Origin: Enoplolaimus lenunculus | Lineage: Eukaryota; Nematoda; Enoplea; Enoplida; Thoracostomopsidae | Direction of reading: 5' to 3' | DNA length: 64,000 nt | Assembly: GCA_030248215.1 (NCBI GenBank) | Contig: JASANG010002922.1 | Coordinates: forward strand, 310,001 to 374,000 | Shown here: piece by piece, positions 53,301 through 64,000 of the stretch | Numbering within the stretch: position 1 is the first letter of the stretch | Layout of the letters: the number at the start of each line of letters is the position of its first letter | Notes under the pieces: generated by a model | What the model was told of the DNA's origin: nothing | Seen by the model: only the letters and a program-made list of their open reading frames with translations | The model's database searches: none | Translations under genes and position numbers: made by a program

Positions 53301-53925
53301 AACTCAACACTCCATTACAAGTCAGTCGGAATTGAAATTATGGTCCATGCTAACTATTCGTGCCCTGCCTGCTAAGCTTAATCCTACGCTTAATCCAATA
53401 CGCAAGCATAAGCATAATCCTAACGGATCAAACAAATGTATCATAGCCAGATAGGATAGTAAACAATCCTTCAGATTTTGTTCTGTGCCTGATCGAGTTA
53501 AACCATTCACTCAAACGCAGCTTAACATTGAAACTCGAGTCGACATATAAACGAGTTGATTTCAGCGAATTCTCTATCGAGTGCTAAAAGAGAAGAAAAC
53601 GGCCGAGTTTGACTGAAAATGAAAAAAAATAGTGTGAACGCAATACAGAGTCAACAGTACAGTGAAAACAGAAGTCGTAGTTGCACAGTCTAGAAAGCAC
53701 ACGAGAGCAGACGGTGATAGGTTTTTATGAAGTGTTACAAGTTATACATTGACAACAAATGTGTAGTCGGATTTCGGTCACTATGATCACTAAACTTCTC
53801 GTTTTGGTGTAAAAACAGTGTAACCGAATATTCTTTTCCAGGCGTCGATAATGAATCCGCTATCCGGCCCATGTATAGAACAGAGCCGTATCGTTTTCCG
53901 AAGGGGCTATAATAGTGTCAGTTAA
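39175..53925 (+). CDS. ALMS-motif protein with polyglutamine tract (gene-level, 10 exons)
   Basis: Preferred exons: 39175-39470, 43820-44658, 45294-46646, 47419-47720, 48906-49226, 49683-49894, 50725-51136, 51860-52089, 52841-52940, 53842-53925. They total 4149 nt, all phases agree, and give 1382 aa. Most of the protein is Ser/Gln/Pro-rich and probably disordered, with a 30-Gln run in exon 2. The last about 110 residues before the end (about 1246-1355) match the ALMS motif of ALMS1, CEP295 and C10orf90. A R-P-K-F-I-x-x-C-K-R-R-Q-R-K segment is followed by a K/R-x-Y-x-x-L-P-E-x-x-x-K-R helix and an N-R-I-M-A-K-M-Y end. Proteins with this motif sit at centrosomes and basal bodies; that role here is inferred. 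The N-terminus and the final exon are the weak points. Confidence 0.8.
39544..39712. repeat. GTAGCCAGCTCAC element
   Basis: CCCGTAGCCAGCTCACCTTGC at the left (39549 on) and GACTACGGG at the right, with GATTACATGCAAGGTTGA-like interior. An inverted copy follows at 40630-40752. Confidence 0.65.
39907..40345. mobile_element. CTGTAG-type MITE
   Basis: Left CTGTCCTGACCCGAATAAGA, right TTATTCGGGTCAATACAC, 439 bp, same orientation as 16266-16675. Confidence 0.8.
41095..41572. repeat. TTAGGC-core MITE interrupted by another element
   Basis: The host reads CCTAAGCAAAAAATTAGTCT near 41159-41181, breaks at about 41195, and resumes with GAGCCTAAGCTTAGCCTGTTGC at about 41498, ending ATGACATGGGCC. The insert (about 300 bp, GGCGGACCCACAAGTTTCGG ... 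CCTTTGGATACGCTACT) has a repeated AAAATTGTAAGG motif. Confidence 0.6.
42145..42352. mobile_element. hAT-like TTAGGC-core MITE
   Basis: Starts GGCCCATGTAAAGATCAGGG; flanking CAATCGTG and CAATCGTA match at 7 of 8. Confidence 0.83.
43171..43293 (+). CDS. Alternative first exon candidate for the ALMS-motif gene
   Basis: An ATG at 43171 opens 41 codons (MSHQPFNVERISNSWKLNRR...) to a GTAAAA donor in phase 0. It could splice to 43797 (acceptor GCCTGCAG, phase 0), which extends exon 2 by 23 bases at its 5' end in the same frame. It lies 0.5 kb from the polyglutamine exon. The donor is weaker than that of the 39175 exon. Both could be real as alternative starts, or this one may be chance. Confidence 0.3.
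43499..43657. mobile_element. hAT-like TTAGGC-core MITE
   Basis: Ends AGCCAATGTAAAGAACACGG and CCTGATCATTACATGGGCT; perfect 8-bp duplication CATAATTT at 43491-43498 and 43658-43665. Lies 160 bases before the polyglutamine exon. Confidence 0.9.
43820..44658 (+). CDS. ALMS-motif gene exon 2, polyglutamine exon
   Basis: Acceptor TTTCTTCAG, donor GTAAGT, phase 2 to phase 1, 279 full codons. Starts with a Gln-rich block, then a Lys/Ser/Pro stretch, then a very Gln/His-rich block with 30 uninterrupted CAA codons at 44277-44366. It ends in ordinary-looking sequence (RSQSLDRKYIFNSPTESLR ... SMDYVRRLAAFQQK). The flanks read as protein only in the CAA frame, which fixes strand and frame. Confidence 0.85.
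44277..44366 (+). repeat. (CAA)30 microsatellite inside the coding exon
   Basis: 30 uninterrupted CAA triplets read as Gln; shorter interrupted CAA runs extend from about 43837 to 44276. Confidence 0.95.
45294..46646 (+). CDS. ALMS-motif gene exon 3, large disordered exon
   Basis: Acceptor CTTTAAG, donor GTAAAC, phase 1 at both ends, 450 full codons: the longest clean open frame in the window. Ser/Pro/Asn/Gln-rich, with a repeated QPGYISPxQxS motif (about 45624 and 45760) each followed by a similar SSQxPIDxS segment. One short stretch, NNEKLALARRFVEDELRKLL, is likely helical. A C-x-x-C pair (NCGSCGQN) near the end is isolated and not a zinc finger by itself. Confidence 0.88.
46905..47170 (-). 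repeat. tRNA-derived SINE, uninterrupted copy
   Basis: Reverse complement of the 19720-20215 repeat without the MITE. The tRNA-like head is at 46953-47023, with GGGTTCGAGTCCC (T arm five of five) but a mismatched acceptor stem. Confidence 0.7.
47419..47720 (+). CDS. ALMS-motif gene exon 4
   Basis: Acceptor TTTATAG, phase 1 to phase 0, 100 full codons. Low-complexity Ser/Asn/Ala-rich, ending in a helical-looking NEQIQLYRAKKEALQ. The donor is GTCAAA, a weak match to consensus but the only GT that keeps the frame with the next exon. Confidence 0.75.
48040..48380. repeat. ATCAAGAGTG inverted-repeat element, intronic copy A
   Basis: ATCAAGAGTGCATGATACTC at the left, ATCCACTCTTGCTTTGAT at the right; nested inner arms ATGCAACTGGGAACATTCTG and GCGCCCAGATCGTTGCA. 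Same orientation as copy B at 49904. Confidence 0.75.
48906..49226 (+). CDS. ALMS-motif gene exon 5
   Basis: Acceptor ATTTCAG, donor GTAGCA, phase 0 at both ends, 107 codons. Starts GLLSDIDRLSYSRRSGDAP, continues Ser/Arg-rich with a His/Arg cluster (HFHRRHHRHLKRHK), and ends in a short predicted helix (NLANINSILEQKAQVQHVE). Confidence 0.78.
49683..49894 (+). CDS. ALMS-motif gene exon 6
   Basis: Acceptor GTTTCAG, donor GTTAGT, phase 0 to phase 2, 70 codons. Ser/Thr/Asn-rich (SSGGDSGFAQTTESTSDSPQ). A miniature inverted-repeat element begins about 10 bases after the donor. Confidence 0.75.
49904..50257. repeat. ATCAAGAGTG inverted-repeat element, intronic copy B
   Basis: ATCAAGAGTGCATGATACCG at the left; CATTTTGG and CCCCCCAAAATG arms around runs of C and G near 50000-50030. 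It starts about 10 bases after the exon 6 donor. Confidence 0.75.
50725..51136 (+). CDS. ALMS-motif gene exon 7
   Basis: Acceptor GTTTCAG, donor GTAAGG, phase 2 to phase 0, 137 full codons. Ser/Arg-rich, then a better ordered end: ARGVAWYVDVDNASES followed by RVRAVTLNKAPSLQ. A G-x-x-W-Y/F segment just before the ALMS motif is a feature I associate with ALMS-family proteins, but from memory only. Confidence 0.82.
51860..52089 (+). CDS. ALMS-motif gene exon 8, first part of ALMS motif
   Basis: Acceptor AAACAG, donor GTAAGT, phase 0 to phase 2. Reads ESLSDQRPKFIMDCKRRQRK, then a long basic/Ala-rich helix, then FPLAEMVRQTKR. This fits the ALMS layout: a 'L-x-x-x-x-P-x-F-I-x-x-S-x-x-R-x-x-R' helix, a linker and the approach to the R-x-Y-x-x-L-P-E helix. 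Confidence 0.85.
52454..52820. mobile_element. CTGTAG-type MITE just before an ALMS exon
   Basis: Left CCGTAGTAACCCGAATAAGA, right TTATCGGGTCACTACAG; TA follows the right end. The next exon's acceptor is 20 bases downstream. Confidence 0.78.
52841..52940 (+). CDS. ALMS-motif gene exon 9, core of ALMS motif
   Basis: Acceptor ATTTCAG, donor GTAAGT, phase 2 to phase 0, 33 codons. KYKQLPEYQQKRIDERAAFE then KTTNRIMAKMYNE. The Y-x-x-L-P-E-x-x-x-K-R start and the N-R-x-x-A-x-x-Y/F end are the most diagnostic ALMS positions. The acceptor lies 20 bases past the end of a miniature element (52454-52820). If the intron were retained the frame would run to a stop at 53039. Confidence 0.85.
53077..53268. 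mobile_element. hAT-like TTAGGC-core MITE
   Basis: Ends GGCCCATGTATAGAACAGGA and CTGTTCTATACATGGGCC; flanking ACCACTAA and AGAACTAA match at 6 of 8. Confidence 0.85.
53842..53925 (+). CDS. ALMS-motif gene exon 10, candidate last exon ending inside a transposable element
   Basis: Acceptor TTTTCCAG, phase 0, reads ASIMNPLSGPCIEQSRIVF... to TAA at 53923-53925. The first eight codons are unique sequence; from 53866 on the frame lies inside a hAT-like TTAGGC-core element, which supplies about 20 residues and the stop. This may be a real exonised end or a pseudo-exon with the true last exon elsewhere. Confidence 0.45.
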   Translation, partial: ASIMNPLSGPCIEQSRIVFRRGYNSVS

Positions 53926-54042
53926 AGCTTTAGACTTATTTTTTGCTTAGGAGGGCTTAGGCTTAGCAATAGGCTCATCGATGCGCTTAGGCTTAGGAAT
54001 ATGCTTATACTACTGTTCCGGACCTGTTCTGTTCATGGGGCC
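53866..54042. mobile_element. hAT-like TTAGGC-core MITE overlapping the ALMS gene's last exon
   Basis: Ends GGCCCATGTATAGAACAGAG and CTGTTCATGGGGCC; CGCTAT is repeated across the element (53858-53863 and from 54042). Opposite core orientation to 53077-53268. Supplies the stop codon of the gene model. Confidence 0.82.
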
Positions 54043-54120
54043 GCTATACAAATGCCACTAAATCCTATTCTTGAAACAATCGGCCATTCAGCAGAATTGG
54101 ACCGTAATGCAGCATGAGCC

Positions 54121-54462
54121 CAGGTGTAACCGGCGGTGTCGATTTCCGTTATAGAAAAACCGAAAATTCTATTATTTTTTACGCTCAAATTTGGTCAGTA
54201 ATCAAGTATACATCTCACAATTTATCATCAGATATATGATGCAATTGTTCGAAATAAAAATTATGAAATTCATGCAAAATCTTAAAAATTTCGATTCATC
54301 CGCCGTTTCTTTAAAATTTTAGAAATCCTGGTGAATATTTTCACGACGCAATTGTATTGGCAGAAAAATATAAAATTTTCGAAACTATTACGCTTCAAAA
54401 TCCGTTTCCGTTATTTTGATTACTATCCGTTTCCGTTATTTGTACTATCCGTTTACACCCTG
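54121..54462. repeat. CAGGTGTAAC/ACACCCTG element
   Basis: Reverse orientation of the GGAAACGG family: several TCCGTTTCCGTTA motifs close to the right end, TCCGTTTACACCCTG. Confidence 0.65.
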
Positions 54463-54518
54463 GTAAGGTCCAATGAATAGAACAGAATGTACCAGGGTGT
54501 CACCGAATATCCGTTTCC

Positions 54519-54840
54519 CAGGGTGCAAACGGAGGTGAAAAATGCCGGAGGTCAACAAAATTTGCCGGAGCCGGAGGTGAAATTAGGTAGTAAAAATGGT
54601 GGTTTTTAATTTAGCCAATATCTGCAATATGTTGTTAAGTTGTTTGGTTTTACGCTAATTTCATGGCGAAATTTCGGAAATTCTTTTCTGAAAATTGTGA
54701 CAGAAGTAAAACGATACGCGCTAAACAGATAAATTTTGCAAAATTATGGAAAAGTTTACTCCCGAAAGTGCCGGAACCCCCGGCAAAAATTCTTCCGAAC
54801 CCCGATATTCTGCCGGAGACAGACCTCCGATTGTACCCTG
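54519..54840. mobile_element. CAGGGTGCAAACGGAGGT element, intact ends
   Basis: Left CAGGGTGCAAACGGAGGT and right ACCTCCGATTGTACCCTG are inverted repeats at 16 of 18 positions; interior GCCGGAGCCGGAGG. Relatives: 8887-9083, 15100-15452, 56540-56935, 61458-61770. Confidence 0.7.
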
Positions 54841-57129
54841 CCATTTCCTACTTTTTACAGACCCACCTGAAACCGAAACGCCCCTTAAAGTAACATGGAC
54901 CGTGATCATAAACGTCACTCATACCAAACACGCCAGTTGTTTTTCAATCTGACGATTTAATTGCGCAAGGTTGAGTTTCATTCCTAGTATGCTCAAACAA
55001 CACAAGTAATGTACCAGTTTTTACTCATGGGTACTGCAAAAACAAGTAGATGAAGAAAACATGAATGAGACAATGAATGCAGTTGCAAAAGTATGAAATA
55101 GATATTACAAGATGAAAACCATGACGATAGGTTTTTATGCGTGTAACGCTTCTGAAGTAAACCAATTATCTGTCTGCTAGAAATACAAATTCGTCAACGA
55201 TTTCACACCAAACAGTAAATTTTCGACATTACGTAACTTTCTGTTTTGCATGTAAAGACAGTGAAAACACCCAAAAAAGATATTTAATTATATATACGCA
55301 AATATCCACGAGCGGAAGATTCCCTCAATATTTTGGCCCGCGTCGAGATCAGTGGCGGAACCTTTTTTGTGGGACTAGAAAAGAGTAAGCTTAAGCTTTA
55401 GACAAATTTTTTTGCTTGGTTTAGTCTTGGATTAGGAATATGCTTATAATACTGTTCCGCCTCTGTTCTTTACATTAGCCAATATCTTTCAAAAATTGGG
55501 TTGAATTTTGCTGTTTGAAATCAATGATTTTTGCGTACTGACTTACAACACTGCGCTTACCGTAAAAATAGCGGAATATCCGATAGTCCTATAACATACC
55601 CGGACAGTGATTGTTACGGGAACCTGACACTTAAGTTTCAATATGAGCGACTTGTTATATCTGAGCAGCCTTTAAACTACAAGAGTAGTTGTGCAAACTC
55701 AGTAAAACCTGTAATTTCAAAGAAACGGAAATAAAATAAAATTCGAAACATAACACGCAAAGCCAGAACATTATAGAATTAAAACACTGCGTCATGTACA
55801 TATTTGGAAATATAATGCATTACATGTAAACTTTTCCTACTATAAATCGTTTTATATCTAATTATGCAATGCGCTTATTACATATACGTCCCTCCTTGCA
55901 GTACAGATAATAGTGTGTAAATAAAGTAACCGGATTTTAAAAATACTAAAAGTTCGATTGGAACGGTAAATTACAAATATTTTGCCCATTCCAAGTAAGC
56001 TATTCTGGATCAAACAGAAATTATTCGTGTTTAACACAAAGAAGCAAAAGACATCAGATACACAATACAGAAAATACAACGATTCGTTCATGCACCAATT
56101 AATATGGGAGTCATTAAATCAGAGTGCAGCAGAAACCTCAACCGAAGAAAAGAAAAAATTCACTAATTTTTACCGAAATATTTCAAATATACATTTGGTT
56201 TTGAAATGCAATTATGTCCTTTTTAACTTTTGTACTGAAACGAGCCAACTGATTAGTGCTAAAGATTAGGCAACTGGAACTACGATTGAAATTCTAAATA
56301 CAATATAATTTCTGTTTATACCCCGCGCTAAATATAATGCATATAATCACTACACAAATAATAGCAGTAAAGAGCAAAATGTAGGCGACCCAGTCATAAT
56401 TTACAAACATTCAGTTATTAACGGTGATACTTTTACCAAAGTAATGATTAATTAATACGAACAATGTGAAATAATTAGAGACCCAAACAATTTACGAGGT
56501 TTTATTTAAATCTGTTGCCGAACATTTAATGTTAATAACAAAGTGCAGCCGGAATTCCGGCTCCGGGAAATTTTGACGTTCCGGTTGCGGTAAATTTTTT
56601 TACCAAAATTAAAAATTGTGGTATTAAATTGTGGTCGGTGGGAATTAAGATATTTTACTAAAAATGACGATAAAAATACAGTAAATTTCATTCGTATAGT
56701 ATAGAAACCTTGACAATCGCCGAAAATAAACCATCGAAAGTATATTGCGCTTCCGTGGATTATTAAAATCTAAAAGACAGCAGATAAGTGAATACCTAGC
56801 TCCAACTAAGGGTTAGTTCACCAATAATATTGCAAAAAAGAAAATCAAAATGAAATTTTTCGTGGCATGTATTTTTCATTTTCCGGTTCCGTTTCCGGTA
56901 ATTTTTTCAAATTCCGGTTTTGGGTTGCACTCTGGCTAACACAATTGAAGATAAGACTGTCCCCAGCGCAAAATAAAGAGCAAAATTTTTATAACTTAAA
57001 CACCAGCTACATGCGTAAACAGTTCATATCTAAAAGTTTTAGGAACACTTTTCAATCAAATGCAAAATTAAAAACAAAATAACATATAACTGATAGCACC
57101 TGATACTATTAAGCCCTGTTGACATATAT
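54841..57129. other. Spacer between the ALMS gene and the retrotransposon remnant
   Basis: Contains one end of a TTAGGC-type element (54870-54902), a TTAGGC-core MITE (55335-55480), and a CCGG-rich element at 56540-56935. An open frame of 95 codons at 55982-56269 is Lys/Asn/Phe-rich like its AT-rich surroundings; I do not call it a gene. Confidence 0.5.
55335..55480. mobile_element. hAT-like TTAGGC-core MITE, short copy
   Basis: Starts GGCCCGCGTCGAGATCAGTG, ends TTCTTTACATTAGCC; flanking AATATTTT and AATATCTT match at 7 of 8. Confidence 0.82.
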
Positions 57130-58290
57130 TACGCAAGTTTGCAAAACTCGCAGCAGATGGTGGTGTGAAATTTTTCATCCATCATCCACGACTAGATTCA
57201 CAATCAATCCACCAATCTGTCACACCCGAAAATGTTCAACCTCTCGAATAAATAACTGGTCAGATCAAACTCAACAGCGAGTCCATCGTCTTAATCAACG
57301 TATACGTACGTATGCATACCGCCAGCAAGCAGCTGCTCACCAAGCTAAAAGCCATTACCTTCGGAGATGTCAACGCCCACTGCGAGGCATGCTACTCCAA
57401 ATCGAAGAAGACTCCCGCGGCCGTCTGTTATGCGAATCGATTGATGACACACAACTGTGTCGCAATTGCTGAACCAATCTAACCTCCCTACGTTAAGCCT
57501 CCGGTGGACACATTCTTACCTCAGTGGACGCCAAACCTAAGTGTAGTCCCGAGGCCAAAAATCCAGCTTATGCAATCTCAACCAAGGAGTACCCCAGGGC
57601 TGCGTCATGTCGCTACTCCTGTGTCACGTTTTATCTGCGACCAGCCAACACCGCCAGAAGGTATTGCAATAACCAGCTATGCAGATGACTTCATTGTTGT
57701 AACAACGGGACCTGACATTGATGTCATGGAAGTACAGTTGACAGACTAGCGAGGTACATCGTTAGCTTACAGGAAACATGCTTAGTTTTTTTTACAGAGG
57801 ATGTTCGTGCCGGGGCAAGTGAGTTCAATCTTTCGCAGATGGTTTCTCCAGCACGCTAACTGAAGTCATCACTGGTATCATAGCATCAAGCTGGCATCAA
57901 ACGTCTCCTCAATGACAAAACGATCCCTAAAGCAGTCTACAAAGCGGGTCTCAAAACACTATGCACAAGATCGTTAACCATGCAAAGGATATCTACATAC
58001 ACAATATTGTGTTGGCCGGCTACCCCGATCAATAAGTAGGCGAAAGGAAGTTTCCAAGGTCAACTAGGTGCACCCTACCTCAATTACGCTGCGGTTTAGT
58101 GCAACAAGCTGAACAACAGGAAGAAAAGGTGTGGGTCAACCAATGGAACGATGACAGATGCCCTGACAGTGCATCGGAAGGAACGTACCACTGAATATCT
58201 GTTTAACTGATACGCGAAGCTCACGACGTGAACAGTCATATCACTTTGGACAAACCCGATGGAGGACGCTAGTTTTCTTGGTCTGAAATA
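57130..58290 (+). pseudogene. Decayed non-LTR (LINE, jockey/CR1-like) retrotransposon
   Basis: Fragments of one retrotransposon protein appear in order in shifting frames. Endonuclease remnant near 57265-57390 (a G-D-V-N-A-H-C segment like the G-D-F-N-A-H motif). Reverse transcriptase remnant near 57585-57745 (a GVPQG-type motif, a PTPPEGI segment, then S-Y-A-D-D-F, the catalytic YADD box). C-terminal remnant near 58070-58220 (L-x-Q-L-R-x-G followed by a TTEYLFN-like end). Frameshifts and stops interrupt it, and about 1.2 kb is far shorter than an intact element, so a large part is deleted. Inactive. Confidence 0.75.
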
Positions 58291-58917
58291 TTGATGGAAT
58301 CATGTTATGGCTACAAAAATAACAACTCCTGCAAATTTCCGTTGCAAGAAATATTTACGTGTGAACAAGGCTTTACTAATATTTTTTTCCTTAAAAACGC
58401 TTTCAAACCCTGGAATTTCTATTTATTGCCACAATAGATGTTAAGCCAGCTTGATATTCGAATTAATTCAAGACCTTTGCATAAATTCAAAATTTTGAAT
58501 TAATTTAAAAAGCACTCAGCATCACTGTTCTGCTTGGCCAATCAAAATGCAGGCGCACAAATTCAAGCGACAAGTAACTGTATTTACATGTGCGACAAAT
58601 TTAATAGTCAATTCCCGTGAATAAGTTGTAGCTGCAACAACTCCAAAGTTGTTTTGTAACCGAACTTGCATAAGCAAGAATTTACAGGGCAACTACCAAT
58701 ATAAGGCGGACAACTGTATCAATTGAGAACAAATGGTAAAGTTCCTGACGATCTGCGTGTCTCAAAACACTCAGTGGCCATAACAAAACCAGCGTTCAAA
58801 TCCATTGGATTTTCAACTATTGTAGTATCGTTTGTAACAAAAAAGCAAATCAACTATCCGCTACGTCATCCGCAGATATGTCACTTTACATTTTAGCGTC
58901 GATCTGTATCTTAACCA

Positions 58918-59550
58918 GGGTTGTTTTGCGGAAAAAAATGACCGGAAAAAATGAATTTTTTCCGGAAAAAAAACTGAAAAAATTCAAAATTTGTCTGGTG
59001 ATTGGTTATCTCAGCCTTAGCCGACGATTGCCCAAAAATGCTTGTATTTTAACACTTTTTTGCGTATTTGAGCTTCTGATGGCATCCCCTGATCATTCCA
59101 TACACAAATCTTTCTGCAATGAGAAGTCTGATTCACTAGTGGGTTTTCCTGTAATCAAAGCCTCTCAATTGCTAGAACCTCGCGGGCAAATCGTGATTGA
59201 AGCTATACGTATTCTTGTGTTAAATCATACGGTAAAAGCAAGTTTTGAATTAATTTTGAGCGACGTAACTTTGGCCCCACTGTCGACGAAACCACGGAAC
59301 AAACCAAACAAAACGAAATGAGTCCCATTAACCGCAAACCACAAAACCTCCTCCCCTCAATATACACACGTTCACTGTCAATGTGTTGCACGTAAATTAG
59401 TTACATTTCATCTAAAAACTTTATTTTATATTATCATATTCAGTGGCAAATTATATTTAAGAACTGTTTAATATTATTCCATTTTTTCCTACCCCTCTCG
59501 GAAAAAAATGAAAAAACATTTTTCCGGTATTTTTTTCCGGCCAACAACCC
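58918..59550. mobile_element. GGGTTGTT...CCGGAAAAA terminal-inverted-repeat element
   Basis: 633 bp. The left end GGGTTGTTTTGCGGAAAAAA and the right end (reverse: GGGTTGTTGGCCGGAAAAAA) are inverted repeats, with further ACCGGAAAAA/TTTTTCCGG inside. It holds an open frame of 147 codons (58878-59321) that starts outside the element and has no family resemblance. Confidence 0.7.
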
Positions 59551-61085
59551 TTATCATCAAACCCAGTTATCCTCCTGGGATACGTTTGGTTCTGTTCGCG
59601 CTTGCGGCTTGTTACTACAAAATTACTAAACCACTGTTTGAAATCTGTCATAATTTTGGCAATGAAACAGGATAGTCTATTTTACCGCATGCATATCTGA
59701 AGTGCCCAAAAATATTATGACAGCGGGTGAATAATTGGTCTCAGACCCATACTTATGCGAGTACCGCAGCTGCGACAAATCGCTGACCGATGACCGGTGC
59801 TGCAGGCAAGTCTGGAGTTGGTCGCAACTCCTCTGTAGTCCAGCCATGCAATATTTGTTGTCCGAACAAGTGTTTGGGCGTCGCAGTCTCAAACGGCAGC
59901 AGTTTCTAATTTTGCTTGTGTTTTGTGGAAAGGTCTGCTAAGACAGTGACTGCGCCAACCAAATCAGCTGACAAGCATGAAAACAGCGAAAACTCCAAAA
60001 CTGGGGCACTTGCACAAGAACTTCAATGGCAACTATGCCGTAATGACATAAACTACTGTTGCAGTAGACCTCATGGTTATCGCTAGCTCATTCTGTACCG
60101 AGCGTTAATTATGTCGAATCCTTTTGACATTTGTGAAATCAGTAAGGGATGGGAAAATATCGACTACGATGGTTTGTACAGTCGATTCGAAACAACTGTT
60201 AAAACCGTGCTGCAACTGAAAGTCGAGAATTAATGCAACGCCAAATGGTTGAGACTTGCAAACGACTCAGAAATCAAAATAGGTACCGCAGATAGATTAA
60301 GCTTCCAACCTTTGTAACGGACAAAGGACGTAAAACGTATTGTTTGTAAGTTAAATGACAAGCCTCAATTTTCGTGGAGGTGTTAGACTTTAGTTGGCTG
60401 CGCACTCAGGGCTAAGGTTTGAGTTTGCATTCTACAATTAACCAGCACGCACATAGTTTGGGTTTCCGGAACCTAGTACCGATCATAATAAGCGTTATAA
60501 TACCAACCAGCAAACCAATATTATACAAACAAAGCACTATGCAATCTTATTCATAACCGATTGTACTACATTAACGCAAATCAGTTTTTGCTAATGGAAA
60601 AACTAAAACATGTTTCAAAAGCTAGCAATACATTCTAAACAACCTAATACGCACTAAACATGTCAATATATGCATTTGTTTGCCAACTAAATAATTATCA
60701 CTATAATAGAAATAATACCTCGCTTGTTGAAAATGTCGTAAAGTTCAAAATATTCGCTCATATGGAAATCTTCAATCGTACTATGCAGCATATAAAACAA
60801 TCAATTACAGCATATTGCAAATCACAACGCTGCCGGAGCGCTAATTTACTTTGGGGAGGGGCGCGGGTTCGTGTTTTGAACAAAACTGAACCCAGTGTGC
60901 AAATAAAGTTCTATAGTTCCGATTCGGGTATAAATTTCCAGTTTCAATTTCGGTATAATTCAGGTCCGTTTTCCAGCCTGAGCAAAATTTTAGGTGCCAA
61001 GTGGGCCATGTCTCACAAACCAGAGCTCTCCCAATCTTTTTTACAGTATCCGGCTTGATGGTAATTGCAATGTTCAAATACATTT
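59551..61085. other. Spacer before the HP1 3' end
   Basis: No recognised gene. A 40-codon open frame starts at 60112 (MSNPFDICEISKGWENIDYD); with the overlapping frames at 59680-59940 it may be debris of an old element. The HP1 3' UTR must lie in the right part, but no canonical minus-strand AATAAA was seen. Confidence 0.4.
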
Positions 61086-63639
<2,554 letters not shown>

Positions 63640-64000
63640 CTGAAATAAAAAATATATACGTAATATAAGTAATATTCCATTTCTTAACTCTAGAAATTTA
63701 GATGCGAACGACGAATGGATTTAGTTAGGAAGTGCGTTGAAAATTGGTACATTTTAAACGCTAAGAAAACTGTTGCATTACAATTGCAAACAATTTTTAA
63801 AGACAAAAATTGCACGAATTTGCATCTATCGTAATTGCGGTTACATAATAGAAAACAATGTAAAACGGAAACGATCTTAAAATCGATATATGTTTCACTC
63901 GTGTAGGCTTAAGGTATTCTATGCCGAGCGCCTTTAGCCTCTCTTAGTAGGAAAGTTTAAATACGTAATAAGGAAATTCGTTTACTAAAACGACGAAAAA

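Noticed and set aside
55982-56269. 95-codon open frame
   Set aside because: Composition follows the local AT-richness; no domain and no splice context.
58878-59321. 147-codon open frame
   Set aside because: Lies almost wholly inside a terminal-inverted-repeat element, is Lys/Phe-rich from its end repeats, and has no recognisable domain.

Overview
The window is animal nuclear DNA: three genes split by introns, AT-rich spacer, and a very dense load of short transposable elements. Most splice acceptors of the gene models end in TTTCAG, the nematode-type acceptor, and one repeat family carries runs of TTAGGC, the nematode telomere repeat unit. Introns are long (up to 7.6 kb) and an ALMS-motif gene is present. 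I read this as an ecdysozoan, plausibly an early-branching (enoplean) nematode; the species is not determined.

Layout. (1) About 108-25,600, + strand: a two-pore-domain potassium channel in 15 inferred exons, in phase from ATG to stop (892 aa). It has an Arg-rich N-terminus, TM1, cap, P1, TM2, TM3, P2 and TM4, then two fibronectin type III domains and a tail with a short tandem repeat. The second pore loop has Lys where K+ channels have the filter Thr. (2) 25,600-39,170: no convincing gene, mostly nested miniature elements and SINE copies. (3) 39,175-53,925, + strand: a 10-exon gene (1382 aa in the preferred model), low-complexity with a 30-residue polyglutamine run and a C-terminal ALMS motif, so a candidate centrosomal or ciliary protein. 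Its last exon runs into a transposable element that supplies the stop codon. (4) 54,000-61,085: elements and the decayed remnant of a non-LTR retrotransposon. (5) 61,086-63,639, - strand: the 3' part of an HP1-type heterochromatin protein with a complete chromoshadow domain; its chromodomain lies beyond the window.

The genes show no sign of acting in one pathway. The most unusual layer is the repeats. About 25 copies of a hAT-like miniature element have a TTAGGC-rich core, 'GGCCCATG' ends and 8-bp target duplications, several of them perfect. Further families have TA duplications, and there are clean nested insertions. Exon borders were inferred by eye from splice signals, phase and protein family; no alignment or transcript data were used.
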